A stretch of 48,847 nucleotides of DNA from Oscillospiraceae bacterium (GTDB taxonomy: Bacteria; Bacillota; Clostridia; Oscillospirales; Ruminococcaceae), in contig CAAGEZ010000018.1 of assembly GCA_900768995.1 (NCBI GenBank), positions 1 to 48,847 of the forward strand. The letters run 5' to 3'. The notes beneath the pieces were generated by a model that was not told where the DNA came from, ran no database searches, and saw only the letters and a list, made by a program, of their open reading frames with translations. Both the position numbers and the translations under genes were made by a program. Positions 24,380-32,860 of this stretch are shown here, one piece after another (position 1 is the first letter of the stretch; the number at the start of each line of letters is the position of its first letter).

Positions 24380-27300
24380 TCAGCCTCTTGTGCGGTACAT
24401 ACCGAACTTGTTGAGCAGAGGCTTGGAACCGTCATCGACGTATCCGTCATCTCTGGGAATGTAGCATACACCTGCGTGCTGACCGCCTGTGTACTTGTGG
24501 CAGAAAACAGAACCGAAGATAGTGTATTTGTCGTTGCCGCTGTCAGAGGGTATCTTGTTCTTGTAGTACCAGGTTTCTCTCTGGAGACCGTTGATGTTGG
24601 TGGCAATGTCAAAGAATACGGTAGGAGCAACGATATATCCGCAGAATGCAGTCATTCCGCTGCCGCCTGTAGCAAGCTTTGCAGTGCCTATGGTCTTGCT
24701 GGAGAAGTACCAGTCGATGCTGGGAGCAGTTGTGATATTACCGCCGAGCTTTCCGCTGACAGGCTCACCGATAACGAGCGTGTCTCTGCACATACCGCTG
24801 TAGATCTCTTCTGTCATTACAGTGAATGGGCTTCCGCTTGTACCGAGACCAATAGTCTGACCGCTGCCGCCCGAAACATTTCCGGGAACGGTGATAGTAA
24901 CGTGGTTGTTGCCGTAAACGATGAATGTGCCTGTGTAAGTCTGGTTGCCTGTGCCATCGCCCAGCTGGAACTCAAGGTCGCTTGTACGTGCATCAATGTA
25001 ATAAACGGAATTATCGCCGCCGTTGGAGGGGATATATCCGCTTGCGCTGATGACCTTCGACCAGGCAGGCATTGTAACGCCGTTTACAGTATCTCCGCCG
25101 CCTGATGTAACAGTAACAGGTGTAGTCTGGAGAGTGAAGGAAGGAATGTTGCTGATATCAACAGGGCCTTCGGTATCTATGCCTGCAACTATGGCTTCTG
25201 CTGCAATAGCGTGTTCCTTGATGAAGTCATCGAATGAATAAGAGTGGGAAGTATCAGTGGGACTCATCGAGAATGCCGCTGTATCATCATCAAACGACTT
25301 GGGGAAGTCAGCGCTTGTAACGCCGCCTGTGATAGAGCCGTAGAAGTAGCTGCCGTAAATAGAACGGTGTGTGGGGAGCTTGAAGGAGGTTTCGTTTGTA
25401 CCTACAAGCTTAAGCTGAACACCGTTAACGCTGGGAAGCTTGAATTCTTTGCGGTAGAGATCGTCGAGCTTCCATACATTTGCGGACTTTTCAGCGTTGT
25501 AATCAACGTTGAGGTTGATCTTGAGACTTGTAACAGGCTTAACGATAGAATTGTTTACATTGCTCCAGTCGATCTGGACCTGATATTCTTTGCCTGTTGT
25601 GGGGAGATGATTCATCTGGATAGTGCAGTCGGTACCAAGAACCTTAAACTTTGTTCCGGGAGCATTTGTGCCAGCAGCACCTGCATCTCTGAAATAGTCA
25701 TAAGTCTGGAGGATACCTGAATAATCGGTGTACTGATATGTCTCGTGCTTGTTAACGAGAATATTTCTTCCGCCGACTACTTCGTTATCAACAGCATTGA
25801 TAACGCTTATGCCCTGGAAAACGGTCATAGTGTAGCTGCCGTCCATCATATTCTCGATTCTCTTGGGATCGGTGGGATCAAGAGGAGTTCCGGTGACAGG
25901 GTTATAATTGAGGTGGAATACAGCAGTTCCGGCTGCATCATCAAGTTCGAGGTAGAGTCTGTCAGCGGGGACACCGAGGAAGTTGGTGTAAACATCTCCG
26001 TGGATCTTTCCTGTGGAGTTGGGGAAGGTGTAGCCGCCTGTGGGAACTGTAGCCTTGACATAGTTCTGAGTGAGCTGTGAGCTTGTTGTGGTCATATCGA
26101 ATTTCTCAGCAAATATTCTGCCGTAGAAATCCTTTGTGTCGGAGTGAGACTCAAACTGCCTTGTGACAAGGTTTACTCTGTTTGAAAGCGAACCGAAGGA
26201 AGCACCTGAGCTCCAGAGCTGTGTCCTTCCGGCATAAAAAAGTGCACCGTCAATAAGATCGCTTGACTTGGGAGGGTTGGTGTTGATCTTAAGGGTATCT
26301 TCAACGAAGAAAGCGTCCTCTTTTCCCATTGTGATAGAAGGAGTAGCACTTCCGGTGTCGAAGCTTCCTGCGATATATGCATTTCCTGAGTATGTGGAGT
26401 TATTGGTAAGCTCAAGGAAGGATCTGTCGAGGGTTGCAACATCGCCGATGGCTGTGAGAGATGTTGTGGTGTCGAGAGGTCCGAGGGTGGAAAGACCTGT
26501 GTTTGCGTCAACAACGGGAGGAGGATTGTTGCACCAGATCTGAGTGGTAGTCATTTCCTCGCCGTCATAGATAACGTGAGCTGTTACCTTTGCAACTATG
26601 TGGTCATCGGTACGCTTGCCGGTTTTGAAACGGTCGGCGTATGTAGTACCGTCGCCCATTGCCAAGATTCTTTCTGTTACCTGAACGGTGAGCCAAGCCT
26701 TGGAAGCGCCTGTGTCGGAAAGCTTGCCGAACTGGCTGCTTGTGTCGGGATTGCCGTCGCCGTCAGTGTCGATAGTACCGTTTGCAAATCCATCAAGAGA
26801 GGGTATCTCGTAAACGATAGTATCGCCCTTATTTCCTGCTGCTACTGTTGTTACAGGTGCATACTGCTTGTAGAAGTCCTGGTAAGTTGAGTAATCGGCA
26901 AGTGCTGAGGTGTTAAGGTTTACATAGTAATTTTCAACTGCTGCATAAAGTGCGCTGTTGTGACCGTCAGCAGCAGATGTGTAGTCAACAGATTCACTTT
27001 TGAAGCCATTGATCTGTGCGCCGAGTCCTGATTTGTTTTTGTCGCAGTATTCAACGAACCAGTCCAAATAATTGCCTGATGCGTCCTTGACGGGGACTTG
27101 AGCTCTGTAAAGCTCCAGCTCAACAGAACGTCCCATGCAAAGGGGCTTTGATACTACGGTGTTATGTTCGGTATCAAGCTGATAGAAGGTTCCTATGGAA
27201 GCACCTGAGGAATCGGTCAGATCAGTTGATTCTGAAAGCTCTGAGAAAAAGTTATCCAGTATAGATCTTGCGGTGTAATAGCCCTGGCTCTCACTGTATT

Positions 27301-27445
27301 TCGTGTAAGCACGATTATGAGCCGAATACACTACAGCAATTGAGCCGGCAAGCAGAATTATCATCACCGTCATAACGGCAAGTATCATTATGAGTACTGC
27401 GCCTTTGACTTTTGCGGGATTCTTTTTTGCTTTTGCCGCATTCAT
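24380..27445 (-). CDS. Giant PilX/GspK-like pilus protein, candidate tip adhesin
   Basis: 1021 residues. The N-terminus is NPAKVKG, then AVLIMILAVMTVMIILLAG, one helix with a Gly just before it but no Phe at +1 and no Glu at +5. This is the pattern of PilX_N/GspK proteins, which cap the tip because lack of Glu5 does not hinder the first position. The helix continues into YTKYSESQGYYTARSILDNFF, typical of PilX. About 960 residues lie outside, Ser/Thr/Gly-rich and beta-rich, with late cysteines in FCGYIVAPT, VFCHKY and VCYIPR. GYIVAP and GSVF resemble choice-of-anchor domains. Ordinary PilX is about 200 residues. Tip adhesion is inference. AAAGGGTGG precedes the ATG. Confidence 0.85.
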   Translation of the reverse strand: MNAAKAKKNPAKVKGAVLIMILAVMTVMIILLAGSIAVVYSAHNRAYTKYSESQGYYTARSILDNFFSELSESTDLTDSSGASIGTFYQLDTEHNTVVSKPLCMGRSVELELYRAQVPVKDASGNYLDWFVEYCDKNKSGLGAQINGFKSESVDYTSAADGHNSALYAAVENYYVNLNTSALADYSTYQDFYKQYAPVTTVAAGNKGDTIVYEIPSLDGFANGTIDTDGDGNPDTSSQFGKLSDTGASKAWLTVQVTERILAMGDGTTYADRFKTGKRTDDHIVAKVTAHVIYDGEEMTTTQIWCNNPPPVVDANTGLSTLGPLDTTTSLTAIGDVATLDRSFLELTNNSTYSGNAYIAGSFDTGSATPSITMGKEDAFFVEDTLKINTNPPKSSDLIDGALFYAGRTQLWSSGASFGSLSNRVNLVTRQFESHSDTKDFYGRIFAEKFDMTTTSSQLTQNYVKATVPTGGYTFPNSTGKIHGDVYTNFLGVPADRLYLELDDAAGTAVFHLNYNPVTGTPLDPTDPKRIENMMDGSYTMTVFQGISVINAVDNEVVGGRNILVNKHETYQYTDYSGILQTYDYFRDAGAAGTNAPGTKFKVLGTDCTIQMNHLPTTGKEYQVQIDWSNVNNSIVKPVTSLKINLNVDYNAEKSANVWKLDDLYRKEFKLPSVNGVQLKLVGTNETSFKLPTHRSIYGSYFYGSITGGVTSADFPKSFDDDTAAFSMSPTDTSHSYSFDDFIKEHAIAAEAIVAGIDTEGPVDISNIPSFTLQTTPVTVTSGGGDTVNGVTMPAWSKVISASGYIPSNGGDNSVYYIDARTSDLEFQLGDGTGNQTYTGTFIVYGNNHVTITVPGNVSGGSGQTIGLGTSGSPFTVMTEEIYSGMCRDTLVIGEPVSGKLGGNITTAPSIDWYFSSKTIGTAKLATGGSGMTAFCGYIVAPTVFFDIATNINGLQRETWYYKNKIPSDSGNDKYTIFGSVFCHKYTGGQHAGVCYIPRDDGYVDDGSKPLLNKFGMYRTRG

Positions 27446-27523
27446 AAAATAGCCACCCTTTCTAAAAAATTAATATTATGCGCAAAGAAATGTAAAAAAG
27501 CTGTGCTTTTTATAAACAAGCCC

Positions 27524-27553
27524 ACCCGAAAAAGCAGAGCTGTTTTTTCGGGT
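27524..27553 (-). other. Stem-loop inside the pilC operon, between pilO and the giant pilus gene
   Basis: ACCCGAAAAA (27524-27533) pairs with TTTTTCGGGT (27544-27553) around a 10-base loop. There is no U-run after it on the minus strand, so it is more likely an mRNA processing or stability element, or a leaky attenuator, than a full terminator. Confidence 0.6.
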
Positions 27554-27571
27554 CGGACGTGTTATTAAGAA

Positions 27572-28342
27572 TTACTGAGCTGCTGCCTCATCTGTAGCTG
27601 TAACGGCTGCGGGAACAGCATCGATATCAGCCGGATCGAGAGGATAGATCTCGTAGATAGCAATTGTGAGCTCGCCGGAGAACTTAGGAGCTTCGGGATC
27701 TGCATTTGCATCTTCGATATAGCTTCCGGAGAATGTGAGAAGGTAGATGTTCTTCTCATTTTCAGCGATGAGCTGTACTGCATCGAGGACAGAGGAGGAC
27801 TCATTGCATTCATATGCTACGGTCGCAACAGTTCCGCCGACCTTAACGCTTGCGGGAGCAGCGGGCCAGCTGCCGTCAGTTGCATATCCGACCTCGGGAG
27901 GAAGCTTATTTGCGATATCGCCGTTGACCTTGAGGGGATAGGAGATAGCGTTCTTGTTGTAATAATAAGCTTCAAGGTCTGTGCTTTCCAGGGGATCCAT
28001 AGTCACGCCGGTGATCTTGAAATCAGATATGGGAGAAAGTGTGTCCATAAGATATTTGCTTATCTCATAGGTCTCGCCTGTCTCCTTTTCGCTGAGAAAC
28101 TGCTTCTGATCCTCAACGATAGCGTCAATGTTATCCTCAAGCTGCTTTTTGAGTCCGTCGAGGGTAGCGATCTTGGCATCTACCTGCTGCTGCTCGTCTT
28201 CCTTGGCAGCAAGTCTCTGCTTGGAGACCTGGAGACTTTCATACTTGGGCTTTGCGAAGCAGAAAATTCCGACTCCGAGAATTACAAGCACCGCTACAAC
28301 AATTATAATGACCTTATCTCTGTAAGAGAGCTTCATACTCAT
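27572..28342 (-). CDS. pilO: PilO-like alignment protein
   Basis: 256 residues. A short cytoplasmic start (MSMKLSYRDK) leads into one membrane helix (VIIIVVAVLVILGVGIFCF), a coiled coil of about 60 residues (RLAAKEDEQQQVDAKIATLDGL and on), then an alpha/beta domain as in PilO and GspM. PilO pairs with PilN to link PilM and PilC to the fibre base. The PilO call rests on architecture and position directly after PilMN, with ATGA overlap at 28339-28342, since sequence in this family is weakly conserved. The tail is Ala- and Asp-rich. Confidence 0.82.
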   Translation of the reverse strand: MSMKLSYRDKVIIIVVAVLVILGVGIFCFAKPKYESLQVSKQRLAAKEDEQQQVDAKIATLDGLKKQLEDNIDAIVEDQKQFLSEKETGETYEISKYLMDTLSPISDFKITGVTMDPLESTDLEAYYYNKNAISYPLKVNGDIANKLPPEVGYATDGSWPAAPASVKVGGTVATVAYECNESSSVLDAVQLIAENEKNIYLLTFSGSYIEDANADPEAPKFSGELTIAIYEIYPLDPADIDAVPAAVTATDEAAAQ

Positions 28343-29910
28343 TCTACAGCACCGCCTTCCTCAGTTGTATTGTCCTCGGCGGTATCTGCCGCAGGCTCTT
28401 CCTCGACCTCAATGGGTCTCAGATTGAATTTGATCTCAAAGTCATAAAGCTTTGTACCCTCGGCTGTATTTCCGATAGTACCATCGGATTCGGAAGCGGT
28501 GAATCCTGTATATTCTATGTTATCAAATTCGTCAAGTTCATAAATTGCCTGAGCCGCATTATCGGGAGCGAGGTTGTCATCTGATGTGCAGGTGAGTGTT
28601 ATCTCTCCTGATGCAAATGAAAGGACCTTGACTATGCAGTTCTGACCTTCAACAGTATCAAACAGTCTGTTGATAAGCTCAGCCTGAGCGGGATTTTTGG
28701 TTTCGAAGTTCTTGATGGCAGTATCAAGATCAGTCTTGTAAAGACCTACCTTATCGATCTTGCTCTGTGTAAGGTCAACTTCGGCAATCTTTGCAGCGAC
28801 CTCGGAACTATTTATGTATGCATCGATCTCTGCGATCTTGCTGTCATTGTTGTTGATAGCGGTTCCGATACCGAGTGTGATAGCAAGAACAACTGCTGCG
28901 GAAAGAACGGCTGCACCGCCAAGTGTGAGCAGGAAGCCTGAGCCTGCATCGCTTCGGCCTGCGGAGGAGTCTGTTTCAAGGAGGTTGATACGGTCAACGT
29001 CCTTGTTGCTTCTGAACATCGCACCGATAGCATTTGCATATGTAAGAGCCTCAATGTTCTCATAGCCGCTGATGCTTGAAGTGTTAACGCTCAGCTGGCT
29101 TGTAGCGATCTCCATTCCTTCAAGAGCATTAGTAAGACGGATATACTCGCTTGTATCGCCGTAGAAAACAACGTTCTGAATGGGGTTCTGAGGATTTCTG
29201 GACTTGTGGAACTGAACCATTCTGTAGATGTTCTCGTTAACAGCCTCGTAAACGTAATCATCGGAATTGTCATAGTCCAGAGGGTCAATGGATGCAAAAC
29301 GTGCGAATGAGAGCTGATTGTTCTCATAGAGGTTGATGGACACGAATGTGGGGTCTACCTGAACTACCAGCATAGGCATCTTGGAGGATACCTTCTTATC
29401 GCTGAGGATAAGCCTGGAAATAGCGTTACAGGAAACGCATACGGACTTCAGGGAGATATTCAGCATTGAGAATACCTTTCTGAAGCAGTCGACCACTTCA
29501 AAGGGGCAGGCAGTCGCAAGTATTTTCTGAGCCTGAACGCCCTCCTCCTCAACCTCTCCTGCGATGGAGTAGGAAATGGAGTATTCCTCTGCGATACCCA
29601 TTGTATGCTGCATCTGGTTTGTTACCATTGTGAGCATCTGGGAGCTGGTCTTAGCCTTGGGGATATGGAGTTCCTTAAAGATAACGAGGTTGGAAGAAAG
29701 TGTAACAACAGCTTCCTTATCCTCCATATTATGAGCCTTGAGCTCGTCGTTGATGATGTTTGCTAATTTGGGAATATCTTTTATATGACCGTTTACTATC
29801 AGACCCTCCTGAAGGTCGATGGTAGAAGCAGCGGAAAGTCTGATCTTTCCTCTGGACTCTGTGCCACGGACGATACGGATATGTCTGTCTGTAATATCAA
29901 ATGAAAGCAT
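28339..29910 (-). CDS. PilM-PilN fusion protein
   Basis: 523 residues from the ATG at 29910, with GAGGTG upstream. A GTG three codons earlier is less well placed. Residues about 1-300 are the actin-like PilM ATPase (MLSFDITDRHIRIVRG; SNLVIFKELHIPK; VVQVDPTFVSINLYEN; VFYGDTSEY). At about 308-311 comes INLL, the motif at the extreme N-terminus of PilN that normally docks in PilM. A membrane helix (about 326-350), a coiled coil and a ferredoxin-like domain follow as in PilN, then an acidic tail. So PilM and PilN, separate proteins in Gram-negatives, are one chain here. It sits between pilC and pilO. Confidence 0.9.
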   Translation of the reverse strand: MLSFDITDRHIRIVRGTESRGKIRLSAASTIDLQEGLIVNGHIKDIPKLANIINDELKAHNMEDKEAVVTLSSNLVIFKELHIPKAKTSSQMLTMVTNQMQHTMGIAEEYSISYSIAGEVEEEGVQAQKILATACPFEVVDCFRKVFSMLNISLKSVCVSCNAISRLILSDKKVSSKMPMLVVQVDPTFVSINLYENNQLSFARFASIDPLDYDNSDDYVYEAVNENIYRMVQFHKSRNPQNPIQNVVFYGDTSEYIRLTNALEGMEIATSQLSVNTSSISGYENIEALTYANAIGAMFRSNKDVDRINLLETDSSAGRSDAGSGFLLTLGGAAVLSAAVVLAITLGIGTAINNNDSKIAEIDAYINSSEVAAKIAEVDLTQSKIDKVGLYKTDLDTAIKNFETKNPAQAELINRLFDTVEGQNCIVKVLSFASGEITLTCTSDDNLAPDNAAQAIYELDEFDNIEYTGFTASESDGTIGNTAEGTKLYDFEIKFNLRPIEVEEEPAADTAEDNTTEEGGAVE

Positions 29911-29980
29911 TCTCGTCACCTCACTGATTTCTTTAAATTTTTTTATTTACGGGACGACCCCGATAGAACACTTTGATTTT

Positions 29981-31174
29981 TTAGGTAATGTTACCCATAG
30001 AGTTGTAGATTGCAGGAAGGATACCGGCAATAACGAGACCGATACATGTACCCATAAAGATGATCATTACAGGCTCGATAAGGCCTACAAGACGTGTGAT
30101 AGCTTCGTCGGCTTCTTCCTTGTAGAAGTTAGCGGACTTTGTAAGGATAGTATCAAGAGCACCGGATTCCTCACCGACATAAATAATAGATGTGAACATC
30201 GACTCAAAAATGCCTGTTCTCTGGATAGCAACTGAAAGGGTCTCGCCCTGCTTTACCTCATCGATAACAGTCTCGAACTTCTTGGATATGTAGAGGTTGT
30301 TAAGGATATTGGAGGACTTTGCAAGACACTCTACCATAGGGATACCTGAGGAGTAAAGGGAAGCAAGTGTTGAACCGAAGCGTGCTGTATAAACCTTTAC
30401 TACAAGGGGACCGACAGGTTTCATCTTGATGATGAGCTGATCCCATTTGTATCTTACATCGGGTATCTTCATAGCATACTTGATAGCGAATACAAGAGCT
30501 GCGATAACGAGAACTATGACCCACCAGAATTTCTTGAAGCCGTCCGAGAAAGCGAACAGTGCGCCTGTCAGACCCTTCATATCCTCTTCTGTAAGGAGAT
30601 CCTTGAACGTAGGCATAATGAATGTAAACATTATGATGACGATAGCAACGCAGAGAACGCCGAGGATAATGGGGTACATCATTGAGCTCTTGATCTTGTT
30701 GTTGAGCTTTGCGTCACTGGTGTACTGATCTTCCATCTTCTTCATTACCTGATCGAGACTTCCTGAAGTTTCACCCGCCTGCACCATTGAGATGAAGAAG
30801 TTGGGGAATGCGTCGCCCTGCATCTTGATAGCGTCCGAGAAAGAAGTACCCTTCTGAACCTCTTCGTAGATCTCACGGTAGATCTGCTTGGGAGCTTCCT
30901 TCTGCTGTTCCCTCTGCATAATGTCAAGACTCTTTACGAGAGTAAGTCCCGAGGTCAGCATAGCGGACATCTGACGGCAGTCATAGGCCAGCTCCTTGGT
31001 TGTGAACTTATGAAGATTTTTGCCGCTTCCGCCCTTGGCTTCCTTGTAGCTTGAACAGAAAAGGCCCTTGTCATGGATTTTCTCGAGAAAATCATTGACA
31101 TCTTCGGCATTCATTTTCTGATTCTTAACGACTTTGCCCTGAACGTCTGTAGCCGTATAGATAAAAGTCTTCAT
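29981..31174 (-). CDS. pilC: Type IV pilus platform protein PilC
   Basis: 397 residues with two T2SSF domains. The first has RQMSAMLTSGLTLVKSLDIM, VQKGTSFSDAI and VQAGETSGSLDQVM, then a helix pair. The second has YSSGIPMVECL, VKQGETLSVAI and VGEESGALDTIL, then EPVMIIFMGTCIGLVIAGILPAIY. PilC is the membrane platform that couples PilB or PilT to pilin movement. It is first in a six-gene minus operon (pilC, pilMN, pilO, giant PilX-like, two minor pilins). A GGAGGTG site precedes the start. Confidence 0.96.
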   Translation of the reverse strand: MKTFIYTATDVQGKVVKNQKMNAEDVNDFLEKIHDKGLFCSSYKEAKGGSGKNLHKFTTKELAYDCRQMSAMLTSGLTLVKSLDIMQREQQKEAPKQIYREIYEEVQKGTSFSDAIKMQGDAFPNFFISMVQAGETSGSLDQVMKKMEDQYTSDAKLNNKIKSSMMYPIILGVLCVAIVIIMFTFIMPTFKDLLTEEDMKGLTGALFAFSDGFKKFWWVIVLVIAALVFAIKYAMKIPDVRYKWDQLIIKMKPVGPLVVKVYTARFGSTLASLYSSGIPMVECLAKSSNILNNLYISKKFETVIDEVKQGETLSVAIQRTGIFESMFTSIIYVGEESGALDTILTKSANFYKEEADEAITRLVGLIEPVMIIFMGTCIGLVIAGILPAIYNSMGNIT

Positions 31175-31254
31175 TAAGCTTTGACACCTCCGAATAAAAA
31201 AATAACGTTATACCGGAAATGCAGTGCGGCGCACGCATTTCAAATACTTATCAT

Positions 31255-31283
31255 ATTATAGCATTTTGACGAAAAATTAGCAA
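31255..31283 (-). promoter_or_regulatory. Promoter of the pilC operon
   Basis: On the minus strand TTGCTA (31278-31283), a 17-base spacer and a perfect TATAAT (31255-31260) lie about 80 bases before pilC. The 316-base gap 31175-31491 holds this promoter, the phased direct repeats just upstream, and no gene. Confidence 0.7.
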
Positions 31284-31294
31284 GATGTTAATTT

Positions 31295-31334
31295 AACCAA
31301 ATTGTAACCAAATATTAGGAAGTATTAACCAAAT
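31295..31334 (-). repeat. Three phased AACCAAAT direct repeats upstream of the pilC promoter
   Basis: AACCAAAT occurs at 31295-31302, 31306-31313 and 31327-31334. On the transcribed strand this is ATTTGGTT. Start-to-start distances are 11 and 21 bases, one and two DNA turns, so all copies face the same side of the helix, ending 12 bases upstream of the -35. This is the layout of an activator site with repeated half-sites. Confidence 0.65.
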
Positions 31335-31491
31335 GTATCAAACCGATGTGTTTGGGGTTGTACAAAAACGATAAACAGCGAGAATTTTTAATCTGATTTT
31401 CATTTATACGCAACAAATACCTATAAATTTATGTCAAGGCTTTTGGGCATTTTGTTCATAAAGCCGCAGGTTTGTAACCTTTGACAACAAA

Positions 31492-32409
31492 TTATTGCAC
31501 CCCAAGAAGAGCCTGTGCATTTTTATATAAAATTTTCTCCCTGTCACTTTCGGATATGGGCGTACTGCGGATAAGGGCAATGTCATCGGCAGGGTCGTTC
31601 CACGGACTGTCAGAGGCAAAGAGCACCCTGTCAGCGCCATATTTTCCCACAAGCTCCGCCATTTTTTCGGGGGATATCCGTCCTGCGGCATATGCAGTAT
31701 CCACCCACACATCGTCAGCCCCCGCAAGTATCTTCGCAGCCCTGTCCTCAATGCAGTTTCCGCCCATATGGGCAAGGACGAACTTCACTCCGCTGACCTT
31801 ATCCAGCACCCGTGCCATTCTCTCGGGGGTAACGTGGATATCGTGGGGCGAAACACAGTCAAGTCCTGCGTGCATCACGCAGATAAGCCCGTATTCGGCA
31901 CAGCGGCGGTATATGGGCAGCATTTTTTCGTCATCAGCATAAAAGCCCTGAAAATCACCGTGGAGCTTTATGCCCTTATATCCCTTTTCCGCAAGCTCTT
32001 CAAGCTGTGCTTCCGCCGTTTCATCGGGGAAAACGGCTCCGAAAGGAATGATGCGTGGCTCTTTTTCCGCAAAGCTCCGTGCCCAGCTGTTTATGCCTTT
32101 TGGCTGGGTTGGCTTGGTGGCAACGGGGAGCAGGACTGAGATGTCAACGCCCGCCTTGTCCATACTATTTATAATGCCTTTTGCCGTGCCGTCAGTGTAC
32201 ATCACCTCGGGAAAGCCCGAATCCGGCAGGCTGAGCCTGCAGCCTATCGTTCTATAGTTTGTTTGGACGGCAGACGAACAGCTCGGTAACGGTGCAGAAT
32301 GTGAAAACGATAAATCGGAATTTGCGTTATGGAGCGTGGCAAGGAGGGAGCTTACGGCACGTTCTGCCAGCTCATCGGGGAATGCGTGGGTGTGAAAATC
32401 GATTATCAA
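31492..32409 (-). CDS. Amidohydrolase-family metal-dependent hydrolase
   Basis: 305 residues starting at TTG (32409), chosen because the family begins MIIDFHTHAFP and AGGAAG lies upstream. Metal and active-site motifs are HTH at the start, KLHGDFQGFY, CVMHAGLD, VLAHMGG and DSPW. These proteins belong to the amidohydrolase 2/TIM-barrel group related to aminocarboxymuconate semialdehyde decarboxylase; the substrate cannot be predicted. Between LHNANSDLSF and EVMYTDGT there are about 30 residues, rich in Ser, Cys and Pro, that I do not expect in the family, coded by 32209-32304. The gene begins 10 bases after the HEPN gene. Confidence 0.85.
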   Translation of the reverse strand: MIIDFHTHAFPDELAERAVSSLLATLHNANSDLSFSHSAPLPSCSSAVQTNYRTIGCRLSLPDSGFPEVMYTDGTAKGIINSMDKAGVDISVLLPVATKPTQPKGINSWARSFAEKEPRIIPFGAVFPDETAEAQLEELAEKGYKGIKLHGDFQGFYADDEKMLPIYRRCAEYGLICVMHAGLDCVSPHDIHVTPERMARVLDKVSGVKFVLAHMGGNCIEDRAAKILAGADDVWVDTAYAAGRISPEKMAELVGKYGADRVLFASDSPWNDPADDIALIRSTPISESDREKILYKNAQALLGVQ

Positions 32410-32419
32410 AAAAATCTTC

Positions 32420-32860
32420 CTATCTTCTGCTTTTTTTGTGGTAGCTGTTGAAATTGAACTTGGTAAGATCACAGATAAAATCCATCATCTCGCCGCTCAT
32501 TCGGAGCAGTGACTCCATAGTTTCCCCATCGATTTCGAGGGGAATATCGGCGGGGTACCTTGTTTCGATGTAGTATCTGTTCAGCACGGCGCTTTCGTCA
32601 AGCCACTGAACAAAGCTGTCGTCCATCATAGCCGCCTGCTTGCACAGCCAGGTCAGGTTGTGACCGTCAAGGAGCTTTCTGCTTTTGAAAAGCAGGTAGC
32701 CTTTCAGTGCCTTTTCGATGCACTGCTGACAGTGGAATGCGGCGGTGTAATAAAGCTTCGGCTCGTTGCAGAGTATCTGCGCCGCCATCATATCCAGAGA
32801 TGCGTGGTATATCCAGTCGTAATACCGCTTGCTGTCGCCTTTCTTAGGTCCTCTTGACAT
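32420..32860 (-). CDS. HEPN domain protein
   Basis: 146 residues from the ATG at 32860. The helical HEPN pattern is clear: YYDWIYHASLDMMAAQIL, then YYTAAFHCQQCIEKALKGYL and GHNLTWLCKQA. Family members pair with minimal nucleotidyltransferases as toxin-antitoxin or regulatory modules. The preceding gene, overlapping by 17 bases, encodes an MNT-like protein, which fits. The RX4-6H ribonuclease motif is not obvious in this one, so it belongs to the classical nucleotide-binding type and toxicity is not assured. A longer in-frame upstream extension is rejected because it lies wholly within the MNT frame. Confidence 0.85.
   Translation of the reverse strand: MSRGPKKGDSKRYYDWIYHASLDMMAAQILCNEPKLYYTAAFHCQQCIEKALKGYLLFKSRKLLDGHNLTWLCKQAAMMDDSFVQWLDESAVLNRYYIETRYPADIPLEIDGETMESLLRMSGEMMDFICDLTKFNFNSYHKKSRR

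Noticed and set aside
24476..25105. A 209-codon plus-strand frame opposite the giant pilus gene
   Set aside because: Antisense shadow of a Ser/Thr/Gly-rich gene, without initiation signal.
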